NCBI RefSeq assembly: GCF_022631235.3
Contig: NZ_CP093310.2
Span: 1,922,001 to 1,986,000 of the forward strand
Reading direction: 5' to 3'
DNA: 64,000 nt
Source: Psychrobacter raelei
GTDB lineage: Bacteria > Pseudomonadota > Gammaproteobacteria > Pseudomonadales > Moraxellaceae
Part shown: one piece after another, positions 18,956-27,355 of the stretch
Position numbering within the stretch: position 1 is the stretch's first letter
Layout of the letters: each line of letters begins with the position of its first letter
Position numbers and translations under genes: made by a program
The notes under the pieces: generated by a model
What the model saw: the letters and a program-made list of their open reading frames with translations, nothing else
Told to the model about the DNA's origin: nothing
Databases searched by the model: none

Positions 18956-19651
18956 TTAAAAGACATCTTTAAAGATCTGTTTGATCTGCGGTAGCATCTG
19001 CTCTAGCTCACCGCGCGTTTGCTGCATCTCTTCCTCACTGGGTAGGGCAGCTTGCAGAAAATCAGCACTCACCTTAGGATTTTTTGCCAAGATGCTTTGA
19101 CCCACTGGGGTGTCATAAAAGCCAATTTGCGCCTGTACTTCTTGCTGGGTGTAATGGGCTCGTGCAGCGCTGATATAAGCAGCCGTCAGCTCTTCACGAC
19201 TGGCTGTACTGCTCATCCGTGTCCCTAAGACTTTGCCATACTGAGCCAATATCCCTTGTAAGCCTTCAGCCAATTCCCGTTGACGCTTATTAAGACCAGC
19301 TGTGTCATTGGCCGCTTTATCTTCTTGGCTATTTAGGATATCTCTCGCAGCTTGCTGACCATTCACAATGGCATCGATTTGATCATCAATGTGCATCACT
19401 TGCATCAATTTAATAACTAAAGCCTCAGAGGGTACCTGATTGCTCTGAGCCTTTTGAAGCTGCACGTCATGCGGCGCTTGTGAGTCAACGGGCTGAGTGG
19501 CGACCCCTTGATTGGCCGCACTGCTACCTGTACTACTAATAATCAGCTCAGCTTGAGCAGGTATCACTGAAGCGGCTGCCATAGCGGACACCAGCACTAC
19601 CCTCAGTAGCGGCTTAGATGCCGATGTTAAAAAAGGATGAAAAATTGACAT
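18956..19651 (-). CDS. Secreted DUF2059-domain protein
   Basis: A 231-residue precursor. A long N-terminal signal peptide ends near PAQA at about residue 34. The C-terminal part contains the DUF2059 pattern: YTQQEVQAQIGFYDTPVGQSIL followed by a helical tail (EEMQQTRGELEQML). DUF2059 proteins are periplasmic or outer-membrane-associated and of unknown function. The next gene upstream (19786) is a paralogue with the same layout, so tandem duplication is likely. Both are on the minus strand, 134 bp apart. Confidence 0.82.
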   Translation of the reverse strand: MSIFHPFLTSASKPLLRVVLVSAMAAASVIPAQAELIISSTGSSAANQGVATQPVDSQAPHDVQLQKAQSNQVPSEALVIKLMQVMHIDDQIDAIVNGQQAARDILNSQEDKAANDTAGLNKRQRELAEGLQGILAQYGKVLGTRMSSTASREELTAAYISAARAHYTQQEVQAQIGFYDTPVGQSILAKNPKVSADFLQAALPSEEEMQQTRGELEQMLPQIKQIFKDVF

Positions 19652-19785
19652 AAATAGTCACCTAATTTTTATTACAAATTCTAATTATTACAACATCCAA
19701 GCCCCATTTTATGTGTCGGCTGCCCAGCGTACTACTGACAGTGCGTTACAGCATCTTACCGCTCATTACCGCTCACAGATGGCGG

Positions 19786-20394
19786 CTATTTTAAGATAGC
19801 GTCCAAGTCTTTTATCAGCTTTGGCATTAATTTTTCACTCGTGGCATTGGTCACCTGCATCACCTCCGGCACAAGCACTTTCATATACTCTTGCATCAGT
19901 TTAGGCTGCTTATCGAGTATGCTTTGACCGACCTCTGTACTATAAAAAGCGATTTGCGCATCAACCTCTGCTTGCGTGTAGTGCTTTTTTGCCACACCAA
20001 CAAACTGTTTTTGAGCCACATCTAGCAAAACCTGATTGGTATCAGCAAGCAGCTGCTGAGAATACTGGGTCAACACCCGGCTCACCTCTTGGCGCTGCTG
20101 ATCGGTCATTTGTGCTAAGTCTTTTTGCTTTAATGCAGACTCAATAATAGGCGACATCATCTCACTTTGAGTGCTCGACATAGATTGCATCATATCTGCC
20201 ATACGAGTCACTTCAAGCAGCTTAATCAATGAGGCTTCTGAGGGCACCTGTTGAGCATGACTAAGCGTCTTTATTGAGCTTGGCGCCGTCTTGCTCGCTG
20301 AGCTATTGATGGTTAATTCAGCATATGCTGGCGTCACTACCATCAGCACCACACTGGTCACTGACACTAAGCTTTGAGCCAATATTTTTTTCAT
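19786..20394 (-). CDS. Secreted DUF2059-domain protein (paralogue)
   Basis: A 202-residue precursor with a signal peptide (MKKILAQ..., cleavage after AYA at about residue 25). The core repeats the neighbour's pattern: VPSEASLIKLLEVTRM, then YTQAEVDAQIAFYSTEVGQSIL. Function unknown. It shares the ELxIxSS motif just after the signal peptide with the gene at 18956, a visible sign of common origin. The thioesterase gene lies 51 bp upstream on the same strand. Confidence 0.82.
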   Translation of the reverse strand: MKKILAQSLVSVTSVVLMVVTPAYAELTINSSASKTAPSSIKTLSHAQQVPSEASLIKLLEVTRMADMMQSMSSTQSEMMSPIIESALKQKDLAQMTDQQRQEVSRVLTQYSQQLLADTNQVLLDVAQKQFVGVAKKHYTQAEVDAQIAFYSTEVGQSILDKQPKLMQEYMKVLVPEVMQVTNATSEKLMPKLIKDLDAILK

Positions 20395-20445
20395 TAAGTA
20401 TCCCTTTACGCTTTGGTTTTATAAGTTGAGTCTATCCATTTAAAG

Positions 20446-21012
20446 TTATTTTGGCTCATTGTATTGATCACTGGGCTTAGCTGCGCCCGATAAATTGCCC
20501 GCAGACTCTACGCCGCAGCCAGGACGATTGGCCTGCTCTAGACGCATTTTTTTGCGCTCAATCGCAGCATCAAAGCGGCACTGCTGCAAATGGTTCTTAA
20601 TATCTAGAGGCGGCACAGGTGTGGGCTTACCATTTTCATCCACTGCCACCATCGTAAAATAACAACTGTTGGTGTGGCGTACTGTTCGCTGCTGGATGTT
20701 TTCAGCCTCTACACGTATTCCAACCTCCATCGAGGTTCTGCCCACATGATTAATATTGGCAGCAAAAGTGACCAGCTCGCCCACATAAATTGGCTCTAAG
20801 AACATCACCTGATCCACCGATAAGGTCACCACATAACTACCACTATAGCGACTGGCGCAGGCATAAGCCACCTGATCGAGCATTTTTAGCAAATCGCCAC
20901 CATGTACATTACCAATAAAGTTTGCCATATCGGGGGTCATTAGCACCGACATATACAATTCATGTTTAAGCGGAGCGCTTACTGCTGTACTTGAGGTATT
21001 AATTTGTGACAT
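20446..21012 (-). CDS. Acyl-CoA thioesterase, hotdog fold (YciA-like)
   Basis: Hydrolyses acyl-CoA thioesters in the cytoplasm. The hotdog pattern is visible: TPDMANFIGNVHGGDLLKMLD near residues 28-48 (Asn and Asp of the active site), ASRYSG, VDQVMFLEPIYVGELVTF and GRTSMEVGIRVEAE. I start at the ATG at 21012 (188 residues) because AAGGA precedes it closely; an upstream extension to 21078 lacks a ribosome site and adds an unusual N-terminus. The C-terminal 40 residues are poorly conserved in character. Substrate chain length cannot be told from the sequence. Confidence 0.88.
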   Translation of the reverse strand: MSQINTSSTAVSAPLKHELYMSVLMTPDMANFIGNVHGGDLLKMLDQVAYACASRYSGSYVVTLSVDQVMFLEPIYVGELVTFAANINHVGRTSMEVGIRVEAENIQQRTVRHTNSCYFTMVAVDENGKPTPVPPLDIKNHLQQCRFDAAIERKKMRLEQANRPGCGVESAGNLSGAAKPSDQYNEPK

Positions 21013-21224
21013 AGGATTCCTTTTTTCAAAATAGATGGACAAACAAATCAGCCTTTTTTTGTTAATGATAACAAGCAAAGCTCTCTACTCTAGCTTACCG
21101 TCAATTCTGACATCAAAACAGGTCTTAACTTAACACTCATCGGTTACTTTTTAGTCAATTTGTGTCAAAAAGCAGCCAAAATATAAAAAAATGACAAAAA
21201 CTTGAATTTTTTTTGCAAAAAGGG

Positions 21225-21252
21225 TTGACGCCTAAATTTTATCTGCTAGAAT
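21225..21252 (+). promoter_or_regulatory. Promoter of the first tRNA-Asn gene
   Basis: TTGACG and TAGAAT separated by 16 bp, followed by a GC-rich discriminator. The tRNA begins about 45 nt after the predicted start. Confidence 0.8.
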
Positions 21253-21304
21253 ACGCCCCACTTAACGCAAACAGCTTAACACATAAGCACGTTAACCCAG
21301 CTAT

Positions 21305-21380
21305 TCCCTAATAGCTCAGTTGGTAGAGCATCGGACTGTTAATCCGTGTGTCCCTGGTTCGAGCCCAGGTTAGGGAGCCA
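21305..21380 (+). tRNA. tRNA-Asn (GTT), copy 1
   Basis: A 76-nt cloverleaf with acceptor TCCCTAA/TTAGGGA, anticodon GTT in CTGTTAA, T-loop GGTTCGAGCCC and encoded CCA. Identical to the copy at 21740. Confidence 0.98.
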
Positions 21381-21411
21381 AATTCTAGCAATACATTTAT
21401 GGCAATATGCC

Positions 21412-21447
21412 AAAGTCCTTATCTTAAATGATAGGGACTTTTTTTTA
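21412..21447 (+). terminator. Terminator after tRNA-Asn copy 1
   Basis: AAAGTCC...GGGACTTT hairpin with inner TTATC/GATA pairing, followed by a run of T. Confidence 0.85.
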
Positions 21448-21658
21448 GCCGAAGTGGCAGGTATGGTAATTAGCATTGGCTAACGACGCTTGTAAATTTT
21501 GCGGTTTAAGTTTTCAATATATTGCAGTAGGCTTTGTCATTTAATGCTCGCTGCTGGATGCCAGTTGACCGTCAGGGTAAAAAAAAGCATCTTTTTAAAA
21601 CAAAGTAATAAATTTGCGCTATATTTATCAATTTATTCACTTTTTTTTGATTTAGTGC

Positions 21659-21687
21659 TTGACACCCACCCCGACATTGTCTAAAAT
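21659..21687 (+). promoter_or_regulatory. Promoter of the second tRNA-Asn gene
   Basis: TTGACA and TAAAAT with 17-bp spacing, a near-consensus sigma-70 promoter about 50 nt before the tRNA. Confidence 0.88.
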
Positions 21688-21739
21688 ACGCATCACTTAG
21701 TTAAGACCACTTCTTAAAAAGAAGTATCAATTAAGTTCT

Positions 21740-21815
21740 TCCCTAATAGCTCAGTTGGTAGAGCATCGGACTGTTAATCCGTGTGTCCCTGGTTCGAGCC
21801 CAGGTTAGGGAGCCA
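21740..21815 (+). tRNA. tRNA-Asn (GTT), copy 2
   Basis: The same 76-nt sequence as copy 1, including the encoded CCA, with its own promoter and terminator. Confidence 0.98.
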
Positions 21816-22168
21816 AATTTTAAAAGGCTTTACCTCTTTATAGCACCACATGTTAAAGCCTTCAGGAAGTCCTAATCTTTGATTAGGACTTTTTTTATGG
21901 CGTTTATATTTATTCCAGCTTGATGCTGACGGGTTACCCCTGCTTCTGACTATCAGGCGTATGGATAGCTGTTTAATATATTGCCCATCTTATGCTATTT
22001 ATTGCCTTAAGGTGTTGTTTTGTAGGCTATCTTGTCTAAAGCTTGATAATTTAAGTTTTGGCTTAAGATAAGTTATAGAACGGCAAAACTGCCAAGTTAG
22101 CACATAAGTTTGTGTTAGCTTGTAATTCCCCTATAATAAATAGACTTATTTAACCAAAAAGAACTGAT
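21816..22168. other. Spacer between tRNA-Asn copy 2 and the RHH-like gene
   Basis: 353 bp with the tRNA terminator at its start. The rest is A+T-rich and I saw no gene or clear structured element in it; a promoter for the downstream gene is expected near TATAAT at about 22132. Confidence 0.6.
21867..21896 (+). terminator. Terminator after tRNA-Asn copy 2
   Basis: AAGTCCTAATC/GATTAGGACTT stem with a 3-nt loop, followed by six T. Confidence 0.92.
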
Positions 22169-22510
22169 ATGGCTATGATCCCTCCACATATTCGCAATAA
22201 ATTCTCTGACCATCCACAAAAGATCACCCGCCCTATTAGCATTCGTCTTTCAGAAGAGATGATTACCTTGCTAACTGAGACGGCTCAAGAGCATGGTTTT
22301 AAACGTATTCAGGGTTTAATTCGACTCTATATCCGTCAAGGCCTAGATAGAGATAATGATGGTTATACCTTGGCTGATGATGAGGTATTTATCGAAAAAT
22401 TACGCGCTAATGGCGTGAGCGCCTCTATCATCGAAAAAGCCATTATTGACACTCACAGCAGCTTCAAGACCAAAGGCTTACTCGAAGAGCAATTAGAGCC
22501 AAAAAAATAG
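22169..22510 (+). CDS. Small protein with ribbon-helix-helix-like core, function unknown
   Basis: 113 residues. Residues about 22-60 read ITRPISIRLSEEMITLLTET followed by a Gly turn and IQGLIRLYIRQGLD, a strand-helix-turn-helix pattern like CopG/MetJ ribbon-helix-helix DNA-binding proteins. The rest is acidic with a Lys-rich end. No partner toxin gene lies next to it; flanks are tRNA genes. It could be a transcriptional regulator, but the assignment rests on pattern only. AAAAAGAA 7 nt before the ATG is a weak ribosome site. Confidence 0.75.
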   Translation: MAMIPPHIRNKFSDHPQKITRPISIRLSEEMITLLTETAQEHGFKRIQGLIRLYIRQGLDRDNDGYTLADDEVFIEKLRANGVSASIIEKAIIDTHSSFKTKGLLEEQLEPKK

Positions 22511-22580
22511 CCTTGATACCTTTTGAGACCTAAAATCAGTAGCGTCTTGAACTTTTTTTGTAGAAATTAAAAAATAGTGC

Positions 22581-22608
22581 TTGCAATACCGCCAAAACAC
22601 TCTATAAT
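22581..22608 (+). promoter_or_regulatory. Promoter of the first tRNA-Ser gene
   Basis: TTGCAA and consensus TATAAT with 16-bp spacing; the tRNA begins about 12 nt after the -10 box. Confidence 0.85.
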
Positions 22609-22619
22609 ACTGCACCTAC

Positions 22620-22710
22620 GGAGTCGTGGCAGAGCGGTTGAATGCACCGGTCTTGAAAACCGGCAAGGGTTCATAGCCCTTCGAGAGTTCGAATCTCTCC
22701 GACTCCGCCA
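22620..22710 (+). tRNA. tRNA-Ser (TGA), copy 1
   Basis: 91 nt with the long variable arm of class II tRNAs. Acceptor GGAGTCG/CGACTCC, anticodon TGA in CTTGAAA, encoded CCA. Identical to the copy at 22901. Confidence 0.98.
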
Positions 22711-22716
22711 GATACC

Positions 22717-22750
22717 AAAAAGCCCACTTAATTAAGTGGGCTTTTTTTTT
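22717..22750 (+). terminator. Terminator after tRNA-Ser copy 1
   Basis: AAAGCCCACTTAA/TTAAGTGGGCTTT hairpin followed by a T-run. Confidence 0.93.
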
Positions 22751-22860
22751 ATGGCCATAACTTATACCTAAAATGCGATGTCCAAAATAAGAAAGCAAAC
22801 TGTATAGACGCCCCATACAAAAATAATTGCTCAATAAATCAATAATCTGCCATTACACCC

Positions 22861-22888
22861 TTGCATTCAAAAAAAAATTCATTATAAT
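22861..22888 (+). promoter_or_regulatory. Promoter of the second tRNA-Ser gene
   Basis: TTGCAT and consensus TATAAT with 16-bp spacing, 13 nt before the tRNA. Confidence 0.83.
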
Positions 22889-22900
22889 AGGCGACCTACT

Positions 22901-22991
22901 GGAGTCGTGGCAGAGCGGTTGAATGCACCGGTCTTGAAAACCGGCAAGGGTTCATAGCCCTTCGAGAGTTCGAATCTCTCCGACTCCGCCA
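22901..22991 (+). tRNA. tRNA-Ser (TGA), copy 2
   Basis: The same 91-nt sequence as copy 1, with its own promoter and a terminator nearly identical to that of copy 1. Confidence 0.98.
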
Positions 22992-22997
22992 GATACT

Positions 22998-23028
22998 AAA
23001 AAGCCCACTTAATAAGTGGGCTTTTTTT
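22998..23028. terminator. Terminator after tRNA-Ser copy 2
   Basis: AAAAGCCCACTT/AAGTGGGCTTTT with a 3-nt loop. Shorter T-run on the other strand, so it may also stop the convergent GAPDH-like gene. Confidence 0.9.
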
Positions 23029-23071
23029 ATGTGTTGTATCCTCTACTCTTGTTGCTTATGTCATTTATCGT

Positions 23072-24301
23072 TTACGGGCGTGCTTGCTGCAAATGCAAAC
23101 ACATGTCTAACAAGCGATTGGCATAACCCCACTCATTGTCGTACCAGGCAAAGACCTTAACCTGACTCCCCACTTGCATTAGCTGCTGGCCATCTATGAT
23201 CAGTGACTCAGCCTGATGTATAAAGTCGCTGGAGACTAAGGGTAGGTCAGTATAGCCCATAATGCCATATAGGCTACTGCCTGGCTCACACGCAGCTTTT
23301 AGCACCGCTCTCACCTCCTCTAAGCTGACACTTGTATCAAAGACTAAATTGACATCAATAGCGGCGACATCAATGGTTGGAACCCGTATCGAATGACCAT
23401 TAATTTTGCCCAACATATGCGGTAAAGTGCGCTCGGTGGCAGCAATGCTGCTTGAGGTAGTAGGAATAATATTGTGCCCTGAAGCGCGCGCCCTACGCTT
23501 GTCTCGATGTGGCTGATCTAATACGTTTTGATCGGCCGTGACCGCATGGATTTCAGTCATCATTACCGACTGCGTACCAAAGGCTTTATCTAGCACATAA
23601 ATTAGCGGTACCAACGCCTGGGTGGTGCAAGAGACACTGGAGATAATGGGCAAATCACGCGTCAGCTCAGCATCATTGACACCCATCACGATACTGGCAT
23701 CGACCTTATCAAAAGGTGCAGCGCCCACAATGACCTGCTTGGCGCCAGCAGTTAAATGGCGACTGGCATCTTCATACGACCGAAAATGACCGGTACACTC
23801 TAATACCACGTCCACACTCAGTGCGCTCCACGGCAAGTGCTCCGGCTGTTCGGTACTTAATAGGTCAATACAATACGTGGTGTTGTTTTTGGATAAACAC
23901 AACTGATTGGCTAAATGGGCGCTATTGATATTAGTGGCGTGATGATTGGCCTCAGCGCTCAGTACCTCACCGCTTACATCAATATTTTTATCAATTGATT
24001 TGATACTGGCACTCACCCCCAATCGGCTTAATCGGCCATGGGTGCTGTCAAATTGTAATAAGTGCAGCAATGTATCGACATCGGCCACATCATTGATGGC
24101 CACAATGTGTACCAATTTGCCCAGTACCTCAAAGCGCTCAAGTAAAGCGCGCAGTACATTACGGCCAATACGACCAAACCCATTAATCGCAACACGCAGC
24201 GGTCGATACTCGCCGGTATCATCCTGCGATGGCTGGGTAAGAGGATACAAAGAAGCGCTTGAAGCGGACAGCTCTAAGCTTGGTGCGGCAAAAGAAGACA
24301 T
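23072..24301 (-). CDS. Glyceraldehyde-3-phosphate dehydrogenase-family enzyme (GapA/Epd-like)
   Basis: NAD(P)-dependent dehydrogenase of the GAPDH superfamily. The GFGRIGRNVLRAL nucleotide motif follows a 35-residue N-terminal extension. The catalytic Cys lies in SVSCTTQ, the catalytic His in EIHAVTADQ, and the C-terminal WYDNEWGYANRLLD is canonical. The usual SCTTNC is changed to SCTTQA, and about 50 residues are inserted after FDSTHGRL. At 409 residues it is longer than the usual 335. It could be a glycolytic or gluconeogenic GAPDH or an erythrose-4-phosphate dehydrogenase; sequence reading alone does not separate them. I start at the ATG at 24301, not the GTG 9 nt upstream. Confidence 0.88.
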   Translation of the reverse strand: MSSFAAPSLELSASSASLYPLTQPSQDDTGEYRPLRVAINGFGRIGRNVLRALLERFEVLGKLVHIVAINDVADVDTLLHLLQFDSTHGRLSRLGVSASIKSIDKNIDVSGEVLSAEANHHATNINSAHLANQLCLSKNNTTYCIDLLSTEQPEHLPWSALSVDVVLECTGHFRSYEDASRHLTAGAKQVIVGAAPFDKVDASIVMGVNDAELTRDLPIISSVSCTTQALVPLIYVLDKAFGTQSVMMTEIHAVTADQNVLDQPHRDKRRARASGHNIIPTTSSSIAATERTLPHMLGKINGHSIRVPTIDVAAIDVNLVFDTSVSLEEVRAVLKAACEPGSSLYGIMGYTDLPLVSSDFIHQAESLIIDGQQLMQVGSQVKVFAWYDNEWGYANRLLDMCLHLQQARP

Positions 24302-24331
24302 AACAACCACTTAATATTAAATACACAATAA

Positions 24332-24401
24332 GGAGGGATCACGCCAAGCTCAGACCCATCAGAGCAGACAGGACTTGATGAATAAATACGCTGATCCCTC
24401 C
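24332..24401. repeat. Inverted repeat upstream of the GAPDH-like gene
   Basis: A 10-bp exact inverted repeat, GGAGGGATCA (24332-24341) and TGATCCCTCC (24392-24401), with a 50-nt loop, in the gap between the helicase stop and the GAPDH-like start. Possible operator or leader structure; no T-run. Confidence 0.55.
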
Positions 24402-24406
24402 ATGAA

Positions 24407-26386
24407 TCAATCAATAAAGACAAGCGCTAAGCGGATGGTATTATAATCTATTTGCTGTTTTAAATACTCATAGATAGGACGCAGTTTGATACGCTGTTTA
24501 TCAAAGTCATCCCCGCCCTTCACGCTTTGAGTGCTGTCATCAGCTGCATTAAAATCATTAGGATCGCCAGCAGCAACAATGGCATCCACCGCTTTACTGA
24601 CTTTATTTAAGATTGCCTCATCTGGGCGCAAATGCTCACAGTTTAAGCTTGGATCTTGGCGTCGAAGACGCGCCACATGCCCCATAATGGTCGACTGAGC
24701 CAGCCCTCGACTTTGAGCAATCTCAGCAATGCTTAAGCTCTCCTCTAGCAAGATACGAGTGGCCATTAAGGTACTCTCAGAGTGATCGCTTAATTGATTG
24801 CTTAGCTTGTCTTTTTGAGCCAGCTTTTGCGCCTGCTTTTTTTTGCGGTTTTTATACTCTTTTTCAAAGGCGGCAATATTGGCCTTATTTAACGTGCCGC
24901 CTGAGGCAATCACAAATCTTTCATGCGACTCTTGTAGTACCTCACGCTCGATATCTTCAAAGGCTTGCTGCGCCTCTAAAGACAGATCCTTAAAGCGTGA
25001 ATCCGCCCCACGTGCTAAGGGGTCTAAGCGTAAACTTAAATCATTCATACCCAATAGCTTTAGACCCTCAAGCGATTTTAAGCGAGATAAGGCCACATAG
25101 CCTTGACCCAGCTCAAAAGTCTTGGATAAATCGATTTCGGCAGCATCTAGTGTCATGCCTTGTGATTTATGGATGGTAATGGCCCAAGCCAGCGTCAGGG
25201 GGATCTGAGTATAACTGGCTAAAATCTCGCCGCTCTCATCTTCAACTATCCACTCCTCGCCCTCAGCGATCACCTGCCGGCCACTATTAAGTCGGACAAT
25301 AGGATAGCGATCAGTAGAGACTAAGGGCTTATCAGATTCATTGTGCGCCAACGCCTCAGCATCCTCTAACGTTTCTAGAGCCTCATCTAGGGCTTCTGCC
25401 GAGCCATCCTCATCTGCGCTGCCATCATCAATGGTCGCTATGCTCGACTTGAGCGGTTTGATGGTGGTAAATCCAATCAATTCGCCCATGGTGCCGTTTG
25501 ACACCCCAAGCTCGCTATTATTTTTGATGAACATCACTTTAGCACCCGTCTTTAGGGTCAGCTCATCACTGGTACGCACTGATTTCTTTAGGGTTTCTAC
25601 CAGTTTATTATCACCATGAGCAATGGCATTGTAGGTGACGGTTTCGCCCTCTAACAATGCCAGCTCATGCTCATTGATTTTATTAACGTTGACGTTATGA
25701 GTATATAGCCGAGTACGATTGACATCGACATCTTGGTAAAAGGTGTTTTGCAAGGCTGCAATGGCCGCAGCGGATACCCCGTTTTCACCTCGAATTTGAT
25801 TGAGAATATTATCCAGTGTGATTTGAGCATCTTCTCCTTCACCGCTTTGTTGACGATGCTGTTCGCTCAGATAACAAATCTTAAAGCCGGCATCTAGCCA
25901 AGCTTGCGACATAAATGCAAACTTATCGCGGTTACTCTCACCTCGGCTGCCCACAGGCGGCAGCTGAAAAAAGTCACCGGCCACCACCACCTGAATTCCC
26001 CCAAAGGGCTTATCGTTTTGGCGCATGTGCTTTAGGACTTGGTTGACTAAGTTCAACTGCTTGGCATGCAGCATAGAGATTTCATCAATAATCAGTACCG
26101 CCGTTTCTTGCAGTCTATCTTTGAGCACTTTTTTGCGAGATAAATTCACCAAATCACGCTCAGTTAGCTCATCTTTGATGCCAATCCCTGACCAGCTATG
26201 GATGGTGATACCGTTCATATGGGTCGCAGCAATGCCGGTACTGGCTGTGGTGGCTACTGGCACACGGCGCGCCCGTAGATAATGGATATACTCATTTAGC
26301 GTATAGGTCTTTCCTGAGCCTGCAGAGCCGGTCAAAAATACATTCTTGCCCGTTTTTAAAATATCCAGTGCGGTCGCTTGTTTCAT
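24407..26386 (-). CDS. PIF1-like superfamily 1B DNA helicase with C-terminal helix-turn-helix
   Basis: 659 residues. Walker A GSAGSGKT is at residues 20-27, followed by TASTGIAATHMNG, Walker B LIIDEISML near 97-105, GDFFQLPPVG, and the C-terminal SF1 motifs TIHKSQGMTL and YVALSRLKSLEGL, the order seen in bacterial PIF1/RecD2-like helicases. An acidic insertion (about 325-350) interrupts the second core domain. Residues about 545-590 (SLSIAEIAQSRGLAQSTIMGH) form the helix-turn-helix found behind some RecQ/PIF1 helicases. Likely acts on G-quadruplexes or stalled forks, by family analogy. No clear operon partner. Confidence 0.88.
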   Translation of the reverse strand: MKQATALDILKTGKNVFLTGSAGSGKTYTLNEYIHYLRARRVPVATTASTGIAATHMNGITIHSWSGIGIKDELTERDLVNLSRKKVLKDRLQETAVLIIDEISMLHAKQLNLVNQVLKHMRQNDKPFGGIQVVVAGDFFQLPPVGSRGESNRDKFAFMSQAWLDAGFKICYLSEQHRQQSGEGEDAQITLDNILNQIRGENGVSAAAIAALQNTFYQDVDVNRTRLYTHNVNVNKINEHELALLEGETVTYNAIAHGDNKLVETLKKSVRTSDELTLKTGAKVMFIKNNSELGVSNGTMGELIGFTTIKPLKSSIATIDDGSADEDGSAEALDEALETLEDAEALAHNESDKPLVSTDRYPIVRLNSGRQVIAEGEEWIVEDESGEILASYTQIPLTLAWAITIHKSQGMTLDAAEIDLSKTFELGQGYVALSRLKSLEGLKLLGMNDLSLRLDPLARGADSRFKDLSLEAQQAFEDIEREVLQESHERFVIASGGTLNKANIAAFEKEYKNRKKKQAQKLAQKDKLSNQLSDHSESTLMATRILLEESLSIAEIAQSRGLAQSTIMGHVARLRRQDPSLNCEHLRPDEAILNKVSKAVDAIVAAGDPNDFNAADDSTQSVKGGDDFDKQRIKLRPIYEYLKQQIDYNTIRLALVFID

Positions 26387-26508
26387 GTATGCTGTCTTTT
26401 ATGTATCAATTAAATAAGAAAAAATGGTCAAAGGCTAAATATAACAAAGCCACAACAAGGGTGTGTGGCTTTTTATCATAGCATCTGATGACCTAAATAA
26501 CAGCCCAA

Positions 26509-27138
26509 TTAAGGCCGTAATTGGTGAAAAGTCATAAAGCAGTTGTCGCCGTCTTTGTCGATACACCAACGCATCTTGCTTTGCTCAGGCTGATAATCGA
26601 CAAACGCAATAATCGCCTCACCTTTTTGATCCACTTGTCTGCCAGAGCAGTCTGGCTCATTGTTGTCATAAGTGGTGGTAATGGCAATAATTGGTAGCCC
26701 CTCTTCTTGATGCTGATACACATACTTGCCATATGTCCACTCAGCCCCACTGGTGGTGATTAGGGCACTATCAGCGCCAAAGTTATAGCGCTCTCGGCAG
26801 CTGTCTTTAGCCAATAAATCCTGACGAGCTTGTACATCACCGGCGGCGGCCGCTTGGCTTTGAGCCTTTGCTAAGGCATCATCGGCCGCTTGGCTGGCGC
26901 GGCTAGATTCCTTAATGGCAGCAAGTAAGTCTTGCATCTCTTTGCTTTGTACTGGTTTTACCGCACTGTCTTTTGTGTCAGCAAAGTCAGGGGTAGCTTG
27001 CAAATCAAGCTCCCATAAGCCCGCAATCTCAGGACTGGTATGGGTACTAATTACGGCTTCTTCTACAGTTCCGTTGGTTCCAGTAAATGATGACAAAACC
27101 GAAGCCACAGTTAACGGTATGAAAGATAGTGATTCCAT
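26509..27138 (-). CDS. Hypothetical protein
   Basis: 209 residues, family not recognised. The first 20 residues are hydrophobic but lack the basic start of a normal signal peptide, so export is uncertain. The middle (about 70-105) is an Ala/Gln/Asp-rich helix suggestive of a coiled coil. The C-terminal half looks like a beta-rich domain (GLWELDL near residue 40; EWTYGKYVYQ, RWCIDKDGDNCFMTF later) with four Cys residues that could pair in the periplasm. Flanked by the helicase gene (122 bp) and an MBL-fold gene (217 bp) on the same strand. Confidence 0.68.
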   Translation of the reverse strand: MESLSFIPLTVASVLSSFTGTNGTVEEAVISTHTSPEIAGLWELDLQATPDFADTKDSAVKPVQSKEMQDLLAAIKESSRASQAADDALAKAQSQAAAAGDVQARQDLLAKDSCRERYNFGADSALITTSGAEWTYGKYVYQHQEEGLPIIAITTTYDNNEPDCSGRQVDQKGEAIIAFVDYQPEQSKMRWCIDKDGDNCFMTFHQLRP

Positions 27139-27355
27139 ATTTGAGTTATATCCTTTTTAATATGTGCTTTCAGATTAAGCAATTTTTAAGCGCATAACAA
27201 GGCAACAATCGTTAACTTTGGTTTTTATACGTCAGTTAATGTCGTTTTTGATGTCGAGATGATTGATATCTGAGGGGTCAATTGAGCGGTCAAGGTACTC
27301 ATTGAATGATTTTGTAAATGTTGCATCAAGCAGCTTTGATTTATTTTTGCTTAGG

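Noticed and set aside
21499..21684. 61-residue plus-strand reading frame between the tRNA-Asn genes
   Set aside because: It runs through the promoter of the second tRNA-Asn gene, lacks a ribosome site and has no protein-like pattern.
22616..22834. 72-residue minus-strand reading frame with ESERFELSKGYEPLP-type text
   Set aside because: It is antisense to tRNA-Ser and is a well-known type of spurious protein call arising from tRNA genes.
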